Below, piece by piece: positions 55,343 to 64,000 of a stretch of DNA of 64,000 nucleotides. The position numbers and the translations under genes were made by a program. The DNA lies in assembly GCA_943138885.2 (NCBI GenBank), contig OW964552.2, positions 17,004,390 to 17,068,389 on the forward strand. Direction: 5' to 3'. The DNA comes from Tholera decimalis. Taxonomy: Eukaryota; Arthropoda; Insecta; Lepidoptera; Noctuidae. The notes below the pieces were generated by a model. That model was given only the letters and a program-made list of their open reading frames with translations. It did no database searches and had not been told where the DNA came from. The first letter of the stretch is position 1. Each line of letters opens with the position of its first letter.

Positions 55343-56067
55343 TGCATTATATAGGTACCGAAGCTCCTCGTTGCCTTGGAAGCATGTTTGATTGATTGTT
55401 TGAAATTGCATGTTGCATTGATCTTGTGAAAGGTTATACGAAGTAAAATACTGATACTCAGTTGAAACCGGTTATATAGGAAGCTGACCTTATAAGCTAA
55501 GCAGATCTATTGACGGCGGTTTTCAGGCGCCATTCGCGAGGGGCTATTGACCGGCCAATATCGATTAAAATCAAAAATAACACAGTAGAAAACAACATTA
55601 AATAATATACCAGACGCACGGCTGGGTACCATCCACACTTGGTTGATATACCGTCTTGTCGTACCAAGCGCTTCTCCTCCACATTTATTGTGCGCACAGC
55701 CAAGTTGTGGAATTCACTGCCGGCTTCTGTGTTCCTGCCACTTATGACCTTTAAGCCTTTAAAGTAAGAGTAAATAGGCATCTTCTGGGCTCGCTCGTCA
55801 CATCGTAGACCTCGTCTATCGTTTACCATCAGGCGAGATCGAGGTCAAGAGCGGGCTCATCCGTAATAAAAAAAATAAAGGTGAAATATTAAAAGCAGGT
55901 ATTACCCGCAATTTAATTGTATTTGCGACAGTTATTACACATTAAACACACATTATATTAACCACACACTGTGAACTTAGCGACCCCACCGTTAACCGGA
56001 GGGCATTAGCGCGTACCGCGATGGCCGGATAGAGGAAAATGTCCATATAAATAGTAGCACATATTCA
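55343..56067 (+). pseudogene. Orphan P450 promoter copy (no exon follows)
   Basis: Duplicate of 41691-42170 with few substitutions, including TATAAATA at 56046-56053. It is interrupted at about 55610-55876 by a LINE 3' tail. Similarity stops a few bases after the TATA box, where a different repeat begins with GGGGCACGGCAGTGCC. No exon equivalent to 42251-42407 is seen downstream in the window. It is either a promoter-only remnant of a third P450 copy, or one whose coding part has been pushed beyond the window by insertions. Confidence 0.75.
55610..55876 (+). pseudogene. LINE C-terminal tail inserted in orphan P450 promoter
   Basis: Reads GYHPHLVDIPSC and TFIVRTAKLWNSLPASVFLP, then a 3'UTR 'ccatcaggcgagatcgaggt' and an A-rich tail. 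It splits the promoter duplicate after AATAATATA. Confidence 0.7.
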
Positions 56068-56586
56068 TCTGGGGGCACGGCAGTGCCCCGGCCAAGTCGA
56101 GAAAAAAAGCGGCACGGCCGTACCATTCTTTTCTCGAAGCAATTCAGGCCATTTTCGACCCCCTATAACTTCGTTGTGGATAAAACTAGAAGCCTGAATT
56201 TTCAGTAACCAAACAGACATTGTATAAACACCGTATATTTCAAATTTCATTCAATTTGAACCAGTAGTTTAAGAATTATAACGAGTCAAACTTCCTTAAT
56301 TTTGTAAATTTTTCACTCACTGACTGACCGATCATCAAAAGTCTAAAGCACTTCTAGCAGACATAGAAGCTTCAAATTTAGAATACAATTAGTGTTTAGT
56401 ATATGAATCAAGGAAAAACTATAATATTTTTCAATTTCGTTCCAGTTTTCTAGATACATCAACTGCATAAATAACTTTGTAATCCCATATAAATATATAG
56501 GATTACAAAGTTACATTTGCAGTTAATTAATCAGTGTACCTGTATAATATAATGAAATAATAGATGTAGATGGGTACTTTTTCTTT
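56068..56586. other. Unassigned repeat-like stretch after orphan promoter
   Basis: Begins with 'gggggcacggcagtgccccg', a short palindrome. No P450 exon is found here. A hairpin 'gtaatcccatataaatatat' / inverse lies near 56480-56515. Confidence 0.4.
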
Positions 56587-57140
56587 TTGGTGAAAAATAT
56601 CATCGAATGACTTCTTCCGCTCGGGTGTATCAGAATTTTACTGACTAAAAACCCACCCTGTTCCTTCGTAAGCCCTAAAGTTCCGGGGCCGCGGTATCTC
56701 GATGGAACTTTCCCATAAACCCCGACAGGCAATGGCCCTATGAGGCCCCGTCACTGGTATTAACAGCTTTTTGAGGCGCGCGTGGAACACAACGCGCCGC
56801 CTTACCGGACGGTGAGCGACCCCTGCTCGCCATCCGCAGGCCCGCGCCTACGGTGGCCCGAAATCGACTCGCGATTCACGACGCCCGGGGCGTCTCCCCC
56901 GGCGGCTGGAGCGCGAGGAAGAGAGTTGCCTCTCCCTCGCACGTTAGGCCTCCTCCTTCGCTAGCATGACTGCTTCGCAGCAGGAGGTGACTGCATCCCA
57001 TTCCCTCTCGCTTCGCACCATGGTCTAAACCAGAGCAGGGCGCGAGATGTCGCCGCTGCCGATCGCCTCTATGAGGATACGACGGTGCTCCAACCATGCA
57101 GGGCACACCTCGACCATATGCTCCACCGTGTCTTCCAGTG
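56587..57140 (-). pseudogene. R1-clade LINE 3' end
   Basis: 3'UTR blocks plus ~330 bp of C-terminal coding sequence matching 4125-4440 in minus orientation (LLRSSHASEGGGL; EHMVEVC region near 57110). Truncated at about 57140; decayed. Confidence 0.65.
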
Positions 57141-57644
57141 TAGATAGGTACCTAGATATAATAATTATGCTCAAAGGTAACTTGTTAAATGGTCAACGGA
57201 ATAAAAAAGCAAGAAGTATTAAGAGTATTGGGGAGTATTAAGTAGAGTAAATTGCCCGAAATTGCATAGTTACTTACTTATGGATTAACTTTAACCGAGA
57301 CGTTTGACGAGTGCGCCATTAATTATTACTAACTAATGCAAAAGACGTACGTGCGTATTCATATGTGCGTATCAAAGCCTCCGAAAAAAACCCATAGAGA
57401 CAGGGAGTGGGCTTTGAAAAAAACTTTAGCTGAAGTTCAAGAAGTAGTACCGGAAAATAAAAAAAGGAAGGCTACCTACAAAAATGAGAAAAGCTCATAA
57501 GACAGAGAGAGGGCTTTAAGAAAACTCGTTGTTGGTATACAAGAAGTAGAAGGTACTGGAAAGGAAAAAAGTAGGACTTTCTACAAAAAGTAATAAGATC
57601 CCATAAAAAACAATACTTGTCAAAAACCCAAGTCTCGCAACTTA
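57141..57644. other. Unassigned stretch with degenerate tandem repeat
   Basis: Two or three drifted copies of a ~115-bp unit ('gagacagggagtgggctttg', 'agacagagagagggctttaa') between 57390 and 57610. No gene. Confidence 0.35.
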
Positions 57645-58078
57645 GTTGTTCTACCGTAAAAAGTTGTGAGATCCATGTAATACCAAGTCGGTTATTAATT
57701 TATTCAGTCCCTACTTAAGGGACCTTCTGTCTTAAGTTGTTACGTAATTATCTAACCTAACGATATCTTATAGTGACCATATCAATATTAAAAATCTTTA
57801 CCGTTTTAAATAAATAGATTGTCTTGGCAATCGCAATAAATAATTTAATTTATATATGTATTACTTGTGAGATATATTGTGTTTTCATGCGATGGCCGAG
57901 TCAATCTATTTATTTAAAACGGTAAAGATTTTTAATATTGATATGGTCACTATAAGATGTCGTTAGGTTAGATAATTACGTAACAACTTAAGACAGAAGG
58001 TCCCTTAAGTAGGGACTGAATAAATTAATATCCGACTTGGTATTACATGGATCTCACAACTTTTTACGGTAGAATAAC
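57645..58078. mobile_element. Foldback element with 177-bp arms
   Basis: 57645-57821 and 57902-58078 are near-perfect inverted repeats (few mismatches; 'taccgtaaaaagttgtgaga' outside, 'ccgttttaaataaatagatt' inside) around an 80-nt loop. No coding. The right arm is directly abutted by the BEL LTR. Confidence 0.85.
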
Positions 58079-58408
58079 TGTTCGAAATGAAATGCGTGTA
58101 TTTTGAAGTTAATTAACTTTTATTATATTAAATAAAAGAGCACAACGTGCGCCATGACCCAGACAAATTTTCTCAGTCAAAAACAATGTTGCCAACTTAA
58201 TAACTAGAGATTTACCAAAGATAATAAAAGGACGAATAATCAACTAAAATTACTAAATTAAACTATATAAACAAAAATGATTAGCTAAATAAGTATTCTA
58301 TATGTTCATGTGGACTTGAACATAGTTGGGCCAGGCCAAGAATCATAACTGCAATGAACACAATAGTTAAGATTAATTTGAATTTAACAATGATAGAAAA
58401 TAACATTG

Positions 58409-61400
58409 TTAATTAATAGGTAGCGGACATAACTTTGAGACACTCCTTCTATAAATCTTATCATTAAACTTTACATCAGCCACTCTAACACATTTATCAT
58501 TTCCTGGATATACTTTTATTATCCTAGCAATAGGCCACACTAATGGTGACGTATTCAAATGCTTTACCAAAACAATATCACCTTCCTTCATATTTGGTGA
58601 TTCATGTTTCCACTTGGGACGACTTTGCAGCTGAGTCAAGTAATCATTTGACCAGGTTTTCCAGAAGTCTTGCTTAAGCTTGGTTACCACCTTCCAAAAT
58701 CGTAGACGATTTATAGGGACTTCTGTCAAATCAACCTCAGGATAGCTGCACAAAGCCGTGCCAATCACAAAATGACCAGGAGATAAATACTTGCCTTCAT
58801 TTGGGTTTAGTGAGAGCAGAGGTCGAGAATTCAAAACACCTTCTATTTGCACCACAACTGTGTTAAATTCCTCATAGGTCAAACTTAAGGTGCCTACTAC
58901 TCTTTTAAGGTGGTGTTTTACACTCTTTACTCCCGCTTCCCACAATCCACCAAACTCCGGTGAGTAACTAGGAATAAATACAAAGGTAATATAACTATTT
59001 TTACAAAAATTATGCACTGAGTCTCTATGAGACTTTGAGTTTTGTAACTCATATAAATCTTTAAGTTGATTTTGTGCACCCTTAAATGTCTTTGCGTTAT
59101 CGCAAAAAACTTTTGTAGGCATGCCTCTTCTGGAGATAAAACGGTTGAAACATGCCAAAAAATTCTCAGTAGTGAGATCTGATACCACTTCCACATGGAT
59201 GGCCTTAGTAGCAAAGCAGACAAAGAGGGCAATATACCCCTTCGTTACGAGTGGTTTACGGATTCTACCAACCTTGATATTAAAAGGGCCACAAAAGTCA
59301 ATACCCACATGCTGAAAGGGTCTAGTAGCAGTAATTCTTTCAGCTGGTAGTGAACCCATAAGCTGCCTTGCAGTCTCAGCCTTCAAACGCGCACATATTA
59401 AACATTTATGCAATACCTTTTTGACCTCTCTAATGCCACTAATGATCCAATACTTCTGCGAGAGGGAACTAAGGACAAGTCTGGGACCAGCATGCAATAA
59501 TCTGAGATGTTCTCTCTTAATTAATAAAGAAGTTATATGGCAATTTTTTGGAAGAATTAAGGGGTGCATTTTATCATGTGGTATATCTGCATTAAGCAAC
59601 CTGCCACCCACGCGAAGTAATCCATGTGCGTCTATGAAAGGGTGTAAACTTGCAAGAGTAGTTTTCTTTTCCAGTTTAAAATCTTCAGCAAAGTGCTGTT
59701 TCTGTACACAACGAATTATAATTAAAAGAGCATCTTGCAATTCTTTAGGTGACAGATTTGAGTCAATAGCCTCTTTTTTATTTTTTAAAGTATTATTATA
59801 AAATCTATATATGTATGACACAATATCTACAATTTTATTTAAATCAGAGAATTTTTCAAAAATCTCCAATATGTAGGACTGCTCTACTTTTTGCAAGAAG
59901 CAAGAAATTTCCTCTTCATCAATTTCTGTACTACTTATATTATTTAATATTTGTTCTTCGTGACAGAAATCGGCCTTAGACAAATATTGTGGACCATGCC
60001 ACCATAGAGCGTGATTTTGCAATTTTTGCGGATCTATTCCCCTTGAGAGTATGTCAGCTGGATTATCAGAAGACCTAACATGGAACCAAGAAGATTTTTG
60101 TGTAAGTTCAGCAATTTGTCGTACTCTGTTTTGAACATAAACATTATATTTTAATTTTTCGGCCTGTATCCAAGCTAGTACAATTTGGGAATCACTATAG
60201 AGATAAACTGAGAGATTAAATCTAGATGCAAGTACTCTACCGACTCTACTTGCCAACTGTGCTAGCAATAATGCACTATTTAGTTCCAACTGAGGTATTG
60301 TTAATTTTTTAGCTACAGGAGCAACGCGCGATTTTGAGCACAGTAAATTAGTCTCTACTTTTCCATTTTCATATAAAACTCTTAAATAAATACAGCAGCC
60401 AAAGGCTTTCTGTGAAGCATCAGCATAACCAACTAACTGAACCAATACTAAATTATGACTTTTTATAGATCTGAGGACTGTAATCTTGCCCATAAGTTTT
60501 AAATTTGCAAGAAAATTTCTCCATGGTAATAATTGTTTAGTAGGTAAAGTAGAGTCCCACTCTATTTTTAAAAGCCATAACTCCTGCATTATTAACTTGG
60601 CCACTACTATAATAGGCCCAATAAGACCCAAAGGGTCAAAAATTTTACCAATATAACTAAGTACCTTTCTCTTAGTATTTAAAGTTTCTTCCTCACACTG
60701 TGGGGATTGAAAAGTAAAATTATCTAAAACGACATCATATTTTAGACCAAGTGTTTTAACAACCTTATCTGTATTAAGATTAACTTCATCAAAGTATTGA
60801 CGTTGAACTGGAATGTCTTTGAGAACAGAAGAATGGTTTGAACACCATTTATGCAAATTGAAATTGCCTAATCTAAGCAACTCTATCAACTGAGTTTTTA
60901 GCAGGTGTAGCTCTTCTACATTATCACAACCAGAAATGACATCGTCCACATAAGTGCTAGAAATGATAACATTAGCCGCTAGAGGGTATTGCTCCTTATA
61001 TCTATTGGCAAGCTCTAATAAGCACCGAGTGGCCAAAAAGGTAGACGACTTTAGCCCATATGTGATGGTCTGCAATTGCAAGCACCTGATTGGTTTGCTG
61101 GGGTGATCTCTCCAGAGAATGTTCTGCAGGGTGGTATAGTTTTTATTAATAAAAACACACCTGAACATCTTCTCTATGTCACAAATTAAGGTGAACAAAT
61201 ATGTTCGGAATAGAAGTAGTATATCGAAAAGCTCACCCTGTACCACAGGCCCATTCAGCATTACATCATTTAATGAAGTATTGTTCTTACTCTTCATACT
61301 TCCGTCAAAAACCACTCGCAACTTAGTGGTCTTGCTCTCCTCATTAAAGACAGCATGGTGAGCTAAAAAATAAACAGAGCCACAGTCAATATCATATAAA

Positions 61401-63502
61401 CTTATATCAATTTCAATTGCATGTCCCATCGCAACATACTGATCTATAAATTCTTTGTATTTCTCCAATAACATAGGATGTTGTTTAAATTTGCGTTCTA
61501 GATACCAAAATCTTTGAAGGGCAATAGAAAAAGAATTTCCAAGCTCTAATTGTTCCTTGGAACAGATAAGTGGCATATCAACATGAAATGTATTATTTTC
61601 AAGGCATACAGACTGTTGAAAGATAGTTTCTGATCTTTGACACTCATCTGCACACTTATCGACAGGTTCAGGTAACTTCTCAGTAAGCCAAAATTTTTCC
61701 ATCACCTGTTCTAATTTTAAATTATCACTTATAACAAAATTTGATACCAGGTTATTACATACCATTTGTTTGTTGCATTCTCCTATTGTGCCAGCAATAA
61801 CATATCCAAATACAGTGTTTTGGAGTACAGGACCATTTGGAATCTTCATACAACCATTTAACAAGGAGTTAAAATATATTTCAGCACCCAATAAGATTGA
61901 GATTTCTGAAGGGATATTGAAGTCACTGTCTGATAATTGAATATTTTTAGGAATCTTTAATTTAGAAATATCAACAAATTGTTGAGGCAAAGGTGTAGTA
62001 ATAGAATCAACAACATAACAAGTTACATTGAATTTAACATCGTCAAATTGACATGAATTTATGTTAAAATTAACAGTTTGATTAATTTTTGAAGAATTAT
62101 TGCCGATCCCAATAATATTGGTAACCTGCTGAGTAGGAATCATATTTAACTTTTCAACAACTGATTTAGTTACAAAGGAACCTTGACTGCCACTGTCAAG
62201 CAATGCTCTAACTTTAAAATCATGACCATATCTGTCAATAATTTTTACCATTACAGTAGGCAGCATAACATTACAGGTTGTAACTTGAGAATTTGAACAA
62301 AGTGAGACTGGAGTCTCTGGCTGGTCATCACAATGTAAAAGTGTATTGTGTGATTTTTTACAAATTCTACATTTAAATTTATACTTACAAACATTGTCAG
62401 CATGACTTTTCAAACAGAGGGAACATAGTTTTTTATCTTTAACAAAAGTCAGTCGAGCATCTATAGGGATCATTTTAAATTGTGGGCAATTAAAAATTGC
62501 ATGTTCTTTTTTACTGCAAAAGGAACACACTAAACCAGTGGGGACAGCTAAATTAGATACACGTGTCACAGACTTACCTTTATTTTCATTATTAACTTTA
62601 TGAGGGTTACTTTCCTCCAATGCTGTTGCACGTTTTTCAAGAAAAGATAAAAAGTCTGTCATTGTTGGTAATGTTTCTGGATTGCGGTCAAGTTGAAAAG
62701 CGCGATATGTGTATGGATCAATCTTTCTACAAAGCACACAAATCAAAAGTCGATCCCACTCATTGACTGGTTCGTTTAAATTTTTCAATGCATGCAACTG
62801 TTGCTGAATATTGGAAACAAATGTCCTTATAGATGCAGCTGTGCCCTTAGGCATTGATGGGATATCCAGAAGTAGGTAGATATGATTACAAATTAATCTT
62901 GACTTATTGTCATATCGTTTATTTAATAATTCTAAAGCCTCTGTGTAGGACTTATTTGTGAGAGGCAGGTTCACAATTACAGATAAGGCCTCATCTAATA
63001 AATATTTTCTTAAATAAAATAACTTCTGAACATCCGACAATGTTGTGTTGTTATCAATGACAGCAATAAACAACTCATAGAATGGTTTAAATTTAGTGTA
63101 GTCTTTCCCATCAAAAGTAGGAATGTCAATGTTAGGTAATTTTGAAGAACTGACATATCCAGTCTGGGAGGGCTCTGAATCTGACTTGTTACGTGATTTT
63201 ATATTTTCATTTAGAATGGCAAGAGTTGCATAAAACTTTTCTTCAAATGCACCAACATCTTCAGAGTCCTCAGGATCTAAGCTCAAAATATCTAATTGTA
63301 CACTTTCGTATTGATTAAAAACAGAATTTAATTTATCCTTGCGGGCTTCTAACATATCAATTGTTGCTGAACTTATAATAGTTGGATCACTGGCAAAGTT
63401 TTCCATTCGTGTTAATGTTCCTTTGTATTGCGAACGCGTAATTTTTAGTTTCTTTAGCTCGGCCATTGCAACGCAACACAAATTCACTGTATGCTTTAAC
63501 AC
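58409..63502 (-). CDS. BEL/Pao gag-pol polyprotein, 1697 aa, intact frame
   Basis: Domains in order (residues approximate). Gag DUF1759-type with FDGKDYTKFKPFYELF (~130-300). Zinc knuckles C-x2-C-x4-H-x4-C (~325-339) and two further C-x2-C-x3-H types (~359-389). Aspartic protease LLDSGSQ (434). RT with DIEKMFRC (~774) and YVDD (~850). Pao-type A17 region. RNase H with YADAS (~1025), LELNSALL and YSDSQ (~1101). Integrase with an HHCC zinc site (LRLLHAG...CLICARL, ~1333-1372) and catalytic D, D, E in GIDFCG (~1400), FCDNAK (~1467) and GGLWEAG (~1519). DUF5641-type end (FWKVVTKL...GDIVLVK). The start may instead be the Met of MAELKKLKITRSQ (residue 13). No stop or frameshift, so probably autonomous. 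Confidence 0.92.
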   Translation of the reverse strand: MLKHTVNLCCVAMAELKKLKITRSQYKGTLTRMENFASDPTIISSATIDMLEARKDKLNSVFNQYESVQLDILSLDPEDSEDVGAFEEKFYATLAILNENIKSRNKSDSEPSQTGYVSSSKLPNIDIPTFDGKDYTKFKPFYELFIAVIDNNTTLSDVQKLFYLRKYLLDEALSVIVNLPLTNKSYTEALELLNKRYDNKSRLICNHIYLLLDIPSMPKGTAASIRTFVSNIQQQLHALKNLNEPVNEWDRLLICVLCRKIDPYTYRAFQLDRNPETLPTMTDFLSFLEKRATALEESNPHKVNNENKGKSVTRVSNLAVPTGLVCSFCSKKEHAIFNCPQFKMIPIDARLTFVKDKKLCSLCLKSHADNVCKYKFKCRICKKSHNTLLHCDDQPETPVSLCSNSQVTTCNVMLPTVMVKIIDRYGHDFKVRALLDSGSQGSFVTKSVVEKLNMIPTQQVTNIIGIGNNSSKINQTVNFNINSCQFDDVKFNVTCYVVDSITTPLPQQFVDISKLKIPKNIQLSDSDFNIPSEISILLGAEIYFNSLLNGCMKIPNGPVLQNTVFGYVIAGTIGECNKQMVCNNLVSNFVISDNLKLEQVMEKFWLTEKLPEPVDKCADECQRSETIFQQSVCLENNTFHVDMPLICSKEQLELGNSFSIALQRFWYLERKFKQHPMLLEKYKEFIDQYVAMGHAIEIDISLYDIDCGSVYFLAHHAVFNEESKTTKLRVVFDGSMKSKNNTSLNDVMLNGPVVQGELFDILLLFRTYLFTLICDIEKMFRCVFINKNYTTLQNILWRDHPSKPIRCLQLQTITYGLKSSTFLATRCLLELANRYKEQYPLAANVIISSTYVDDVISGCDNVEELHLLKTQLIELLRLGNFNLHKWCSNHSSVLKDIPVQRQYFDEVNLNTDKVVKTLGLKYDVVLDNFTFQSPQCEEETLNTKRKVLSYIGKIFDPLGLIGPIIVVAKLIMQELWLLKIEWDSTLPTKQLLPWRNFLANLKLMGKITVLRSIKSHNLVLVQLVGYADASQKAFGCCIYLRVLYENGKVETNLLCSKSRVAPVAKKLTIPQLELNSALLLAQLASRVGRVLASRFNLSVYLYSDSQIVLAWIQAEKLKYNVYVQNRVRQIAELTQKSSWFHVRSSDNPADILSRGIDPQKLQNHALWWHGPQYLSKADFCHEEQILNNISSTEIDEEEISCFLQKVEQSYILEIFEKFSDLNKIVDIVSYIYRFYNNTLKNKKEAIDSNLSPKELQDALLIIIRCVQKQHFAEDFKLEKKTTLASLHPFIDAHGLLRVGGRLLNADIPHDKMHPLILPKNCHITSLLIKREHLRLLHAGPRLVLSSLSQKYWIISGIREVKKVLHKCLICARLKAETARQLMGSLPAERITATRPFQHVGIDFCGPFNIKVGRIRKPLVTKGYIALFVCFATKAIHVEVVSDLTTENFLACFNRFISRRGMPTKVFCDNAKTFKGAQNQLKDLYELQNSKSHRDSVHNFCKNSYITFVFIPSYSPEFGGLWEAGVKSVKHHLKRVVGTLSLTYEEFNTVVVQIEGVLNSRPLLSLNPNEGKYLSPGHFVIGTALCSYPEVDLTEVPINRLRFWKVVTKLKQDFWKTWSNDYLTQLQSRPKWKHESPNMKEGDIVLVKHLNTSPLVWPIARIIKVYPGNDKCVRVADVKFNDKIYRRSVSKLCPLPIN

Positions 63503-63940
63503 TAGGTCACTATCACCTTTAATTAATGCACTTTTGAAGTGCTTTATGCAACTTTTCGTTGTTGTTTGTGAACTTTGTTTACTTCGTAAACTTGAAAAAT
63601 TGACAATGTCAATCTGACAGTTCGTTGGCGGGATGTCAAACTTTTTCTTTGAGTAGGTATTACTTATTCAATGGAAGTACCTACCTCCGAACGGTAAAAA
63701 ATTTAGGTTTTCTTGAATTTTACCACCTTGATGATGAAAATCGCTCACAATTGGCGATTTTAGGTTGATGGAGGCTGGAATTGATGCAAAGTCGGGATTT
63801 TTACCCAAACTATGAGCAGGGTGAGGCTCCGCGGGGGCAACGCGGCCCGAACAAAACCACCACGCACACGGTGCAAGACGAAAAAACTTCACCAAAGGCA
63901 CTGAAGTTACTTCACCACTAATTCGAAGGACCACTACGCA
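63503..63940 (-). other. BEL/Pao 5' leader
   Basis: Untranslated region between the 5' LTR and the gag-pol start. An 88-codon frame (63934-63668) has no recognised domain. Confidence 0.5.
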
Positions 63941-64000
63941 TGTTCGAAATGAAATGCGTGTATTTTGAAGTTAATTAACTTTTATTATATTAAATAAAAG
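63941..64000 (-). repeat. 5' LTR of BEL/Pao element (partial)
   Basis: Sixty bases identical to 58079-58138; cut by the window end. Confidence 0.85.

Larger units (their letters stand above)
58079..64000 (-). mobile_element. BEL/Pao LTR retrotransposon (runs off window end)
   Basis: The terminal sequence TGTTCGAAATGAAATGCGTG occurs at 58079 and again at 63941, and the two are identical over all 60 bases that can be compared. The right LTR (the 5' LTR of this minus-strand element) continues beyond 64000. Inside is a leader (63503-63940) and one 1697-codon gag-pol ORF. A primer-binding site is expected just below 63940 (TGGTCC starts a few bases in on the minus strand). No env-like ORF is seen. 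The far end of the left LTR was not located. Confidence 0.88.

Noticed and set aside
59421..59801. Plus-strand ORF opposite the BEL integrase region
   Set aside because: Antisense shadow of the gag-pol frame with no domain.
1..64000. CRISPR array, operon, tRNA or rRNA genes
   Set aside because: No regularly spaced short repeats with unique spacers and no tRNA/rRNA-like sequence recognised by eye; tRNA detection would need a covariance-model scan.

Overview
This is A+T-rich eukaryotic nuclear DNA, almost certainly from a moth or butterfly (Lepidoptera). The evidence is a spliced cytochrome P450 gene of the CYP4-clan type expanded in Lepidoptera (CYP340/341-like, family from memory), jockey-like, R1-clade and BEL/Pao retroelements, and very many Helitron-type repeats ending in CTAG. 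There are no operons, no phage and no CRISPR array.

Host gene content is small. Positions 1-22597 carry one P450 gene on the + strand. The window opens 29 bases before the end of its first exon, and nine more exons follow. All junctions are GT-AG and in phase. Using the sister copy for the missing part of exon 1, the reading frame totals 1521 nt (506 aa), with the I-helix AGTDTS, the K-helix ESLR, PERF and the haem-Cys motif all present. A second copy begins at 42251 (promoter, TATA box and exon 1 only; the rest lies beyond the window). A third copy of only the promoter region lies at 55343-56067, cut by a Helitron terminus, a LINE tail and another repeat. The locus is therefore a tandem P450 array being broken up by transposons.

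The rest is a dense, nested transposon landscape. Region 1-11 kb: foldback repeats, a Harbinger-like MITE, a 712-bp TIR element with a 10-bp target duplication, an R1-clade LINE 3' end and three LINE relics. Region 11-22.6 kb: the main P450 exons, with a dead mariner, a 699-bp hAT-like element and SINE-like repeats in introns. Region 22.6-42 kb: Helitron-type elements (one with a 660-bp TAGGG-type minisatellite), Helitron helicase relics, LINE tails, an unassigned transposase-like relic (38.2-39.8 kb) and two back-to-back MITEs. Region 42-57.6 kb: the second P450 exon 1, an element nested in a foldback element, an intron-containing Tc1/mariner-type transposase with a D-to-N change, a RAG1-like Transib relic, and the promoter-only P450 remnant. 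Region 57.6-64 kb: a 177-bp-arm foldback abutted by an apparently intact BEL/Pao retrotransposon (1697-aa ORF) running into the window end.

I found no convincing new molecular system. The most informative items are the P450 array with an orphan promoter, the Transib relic, the DD(N)E transposase, and two independent links between Helitron helicase tails and the CTAG-ending repeats. All family names rest on motif recognition by eye; no database search was run.
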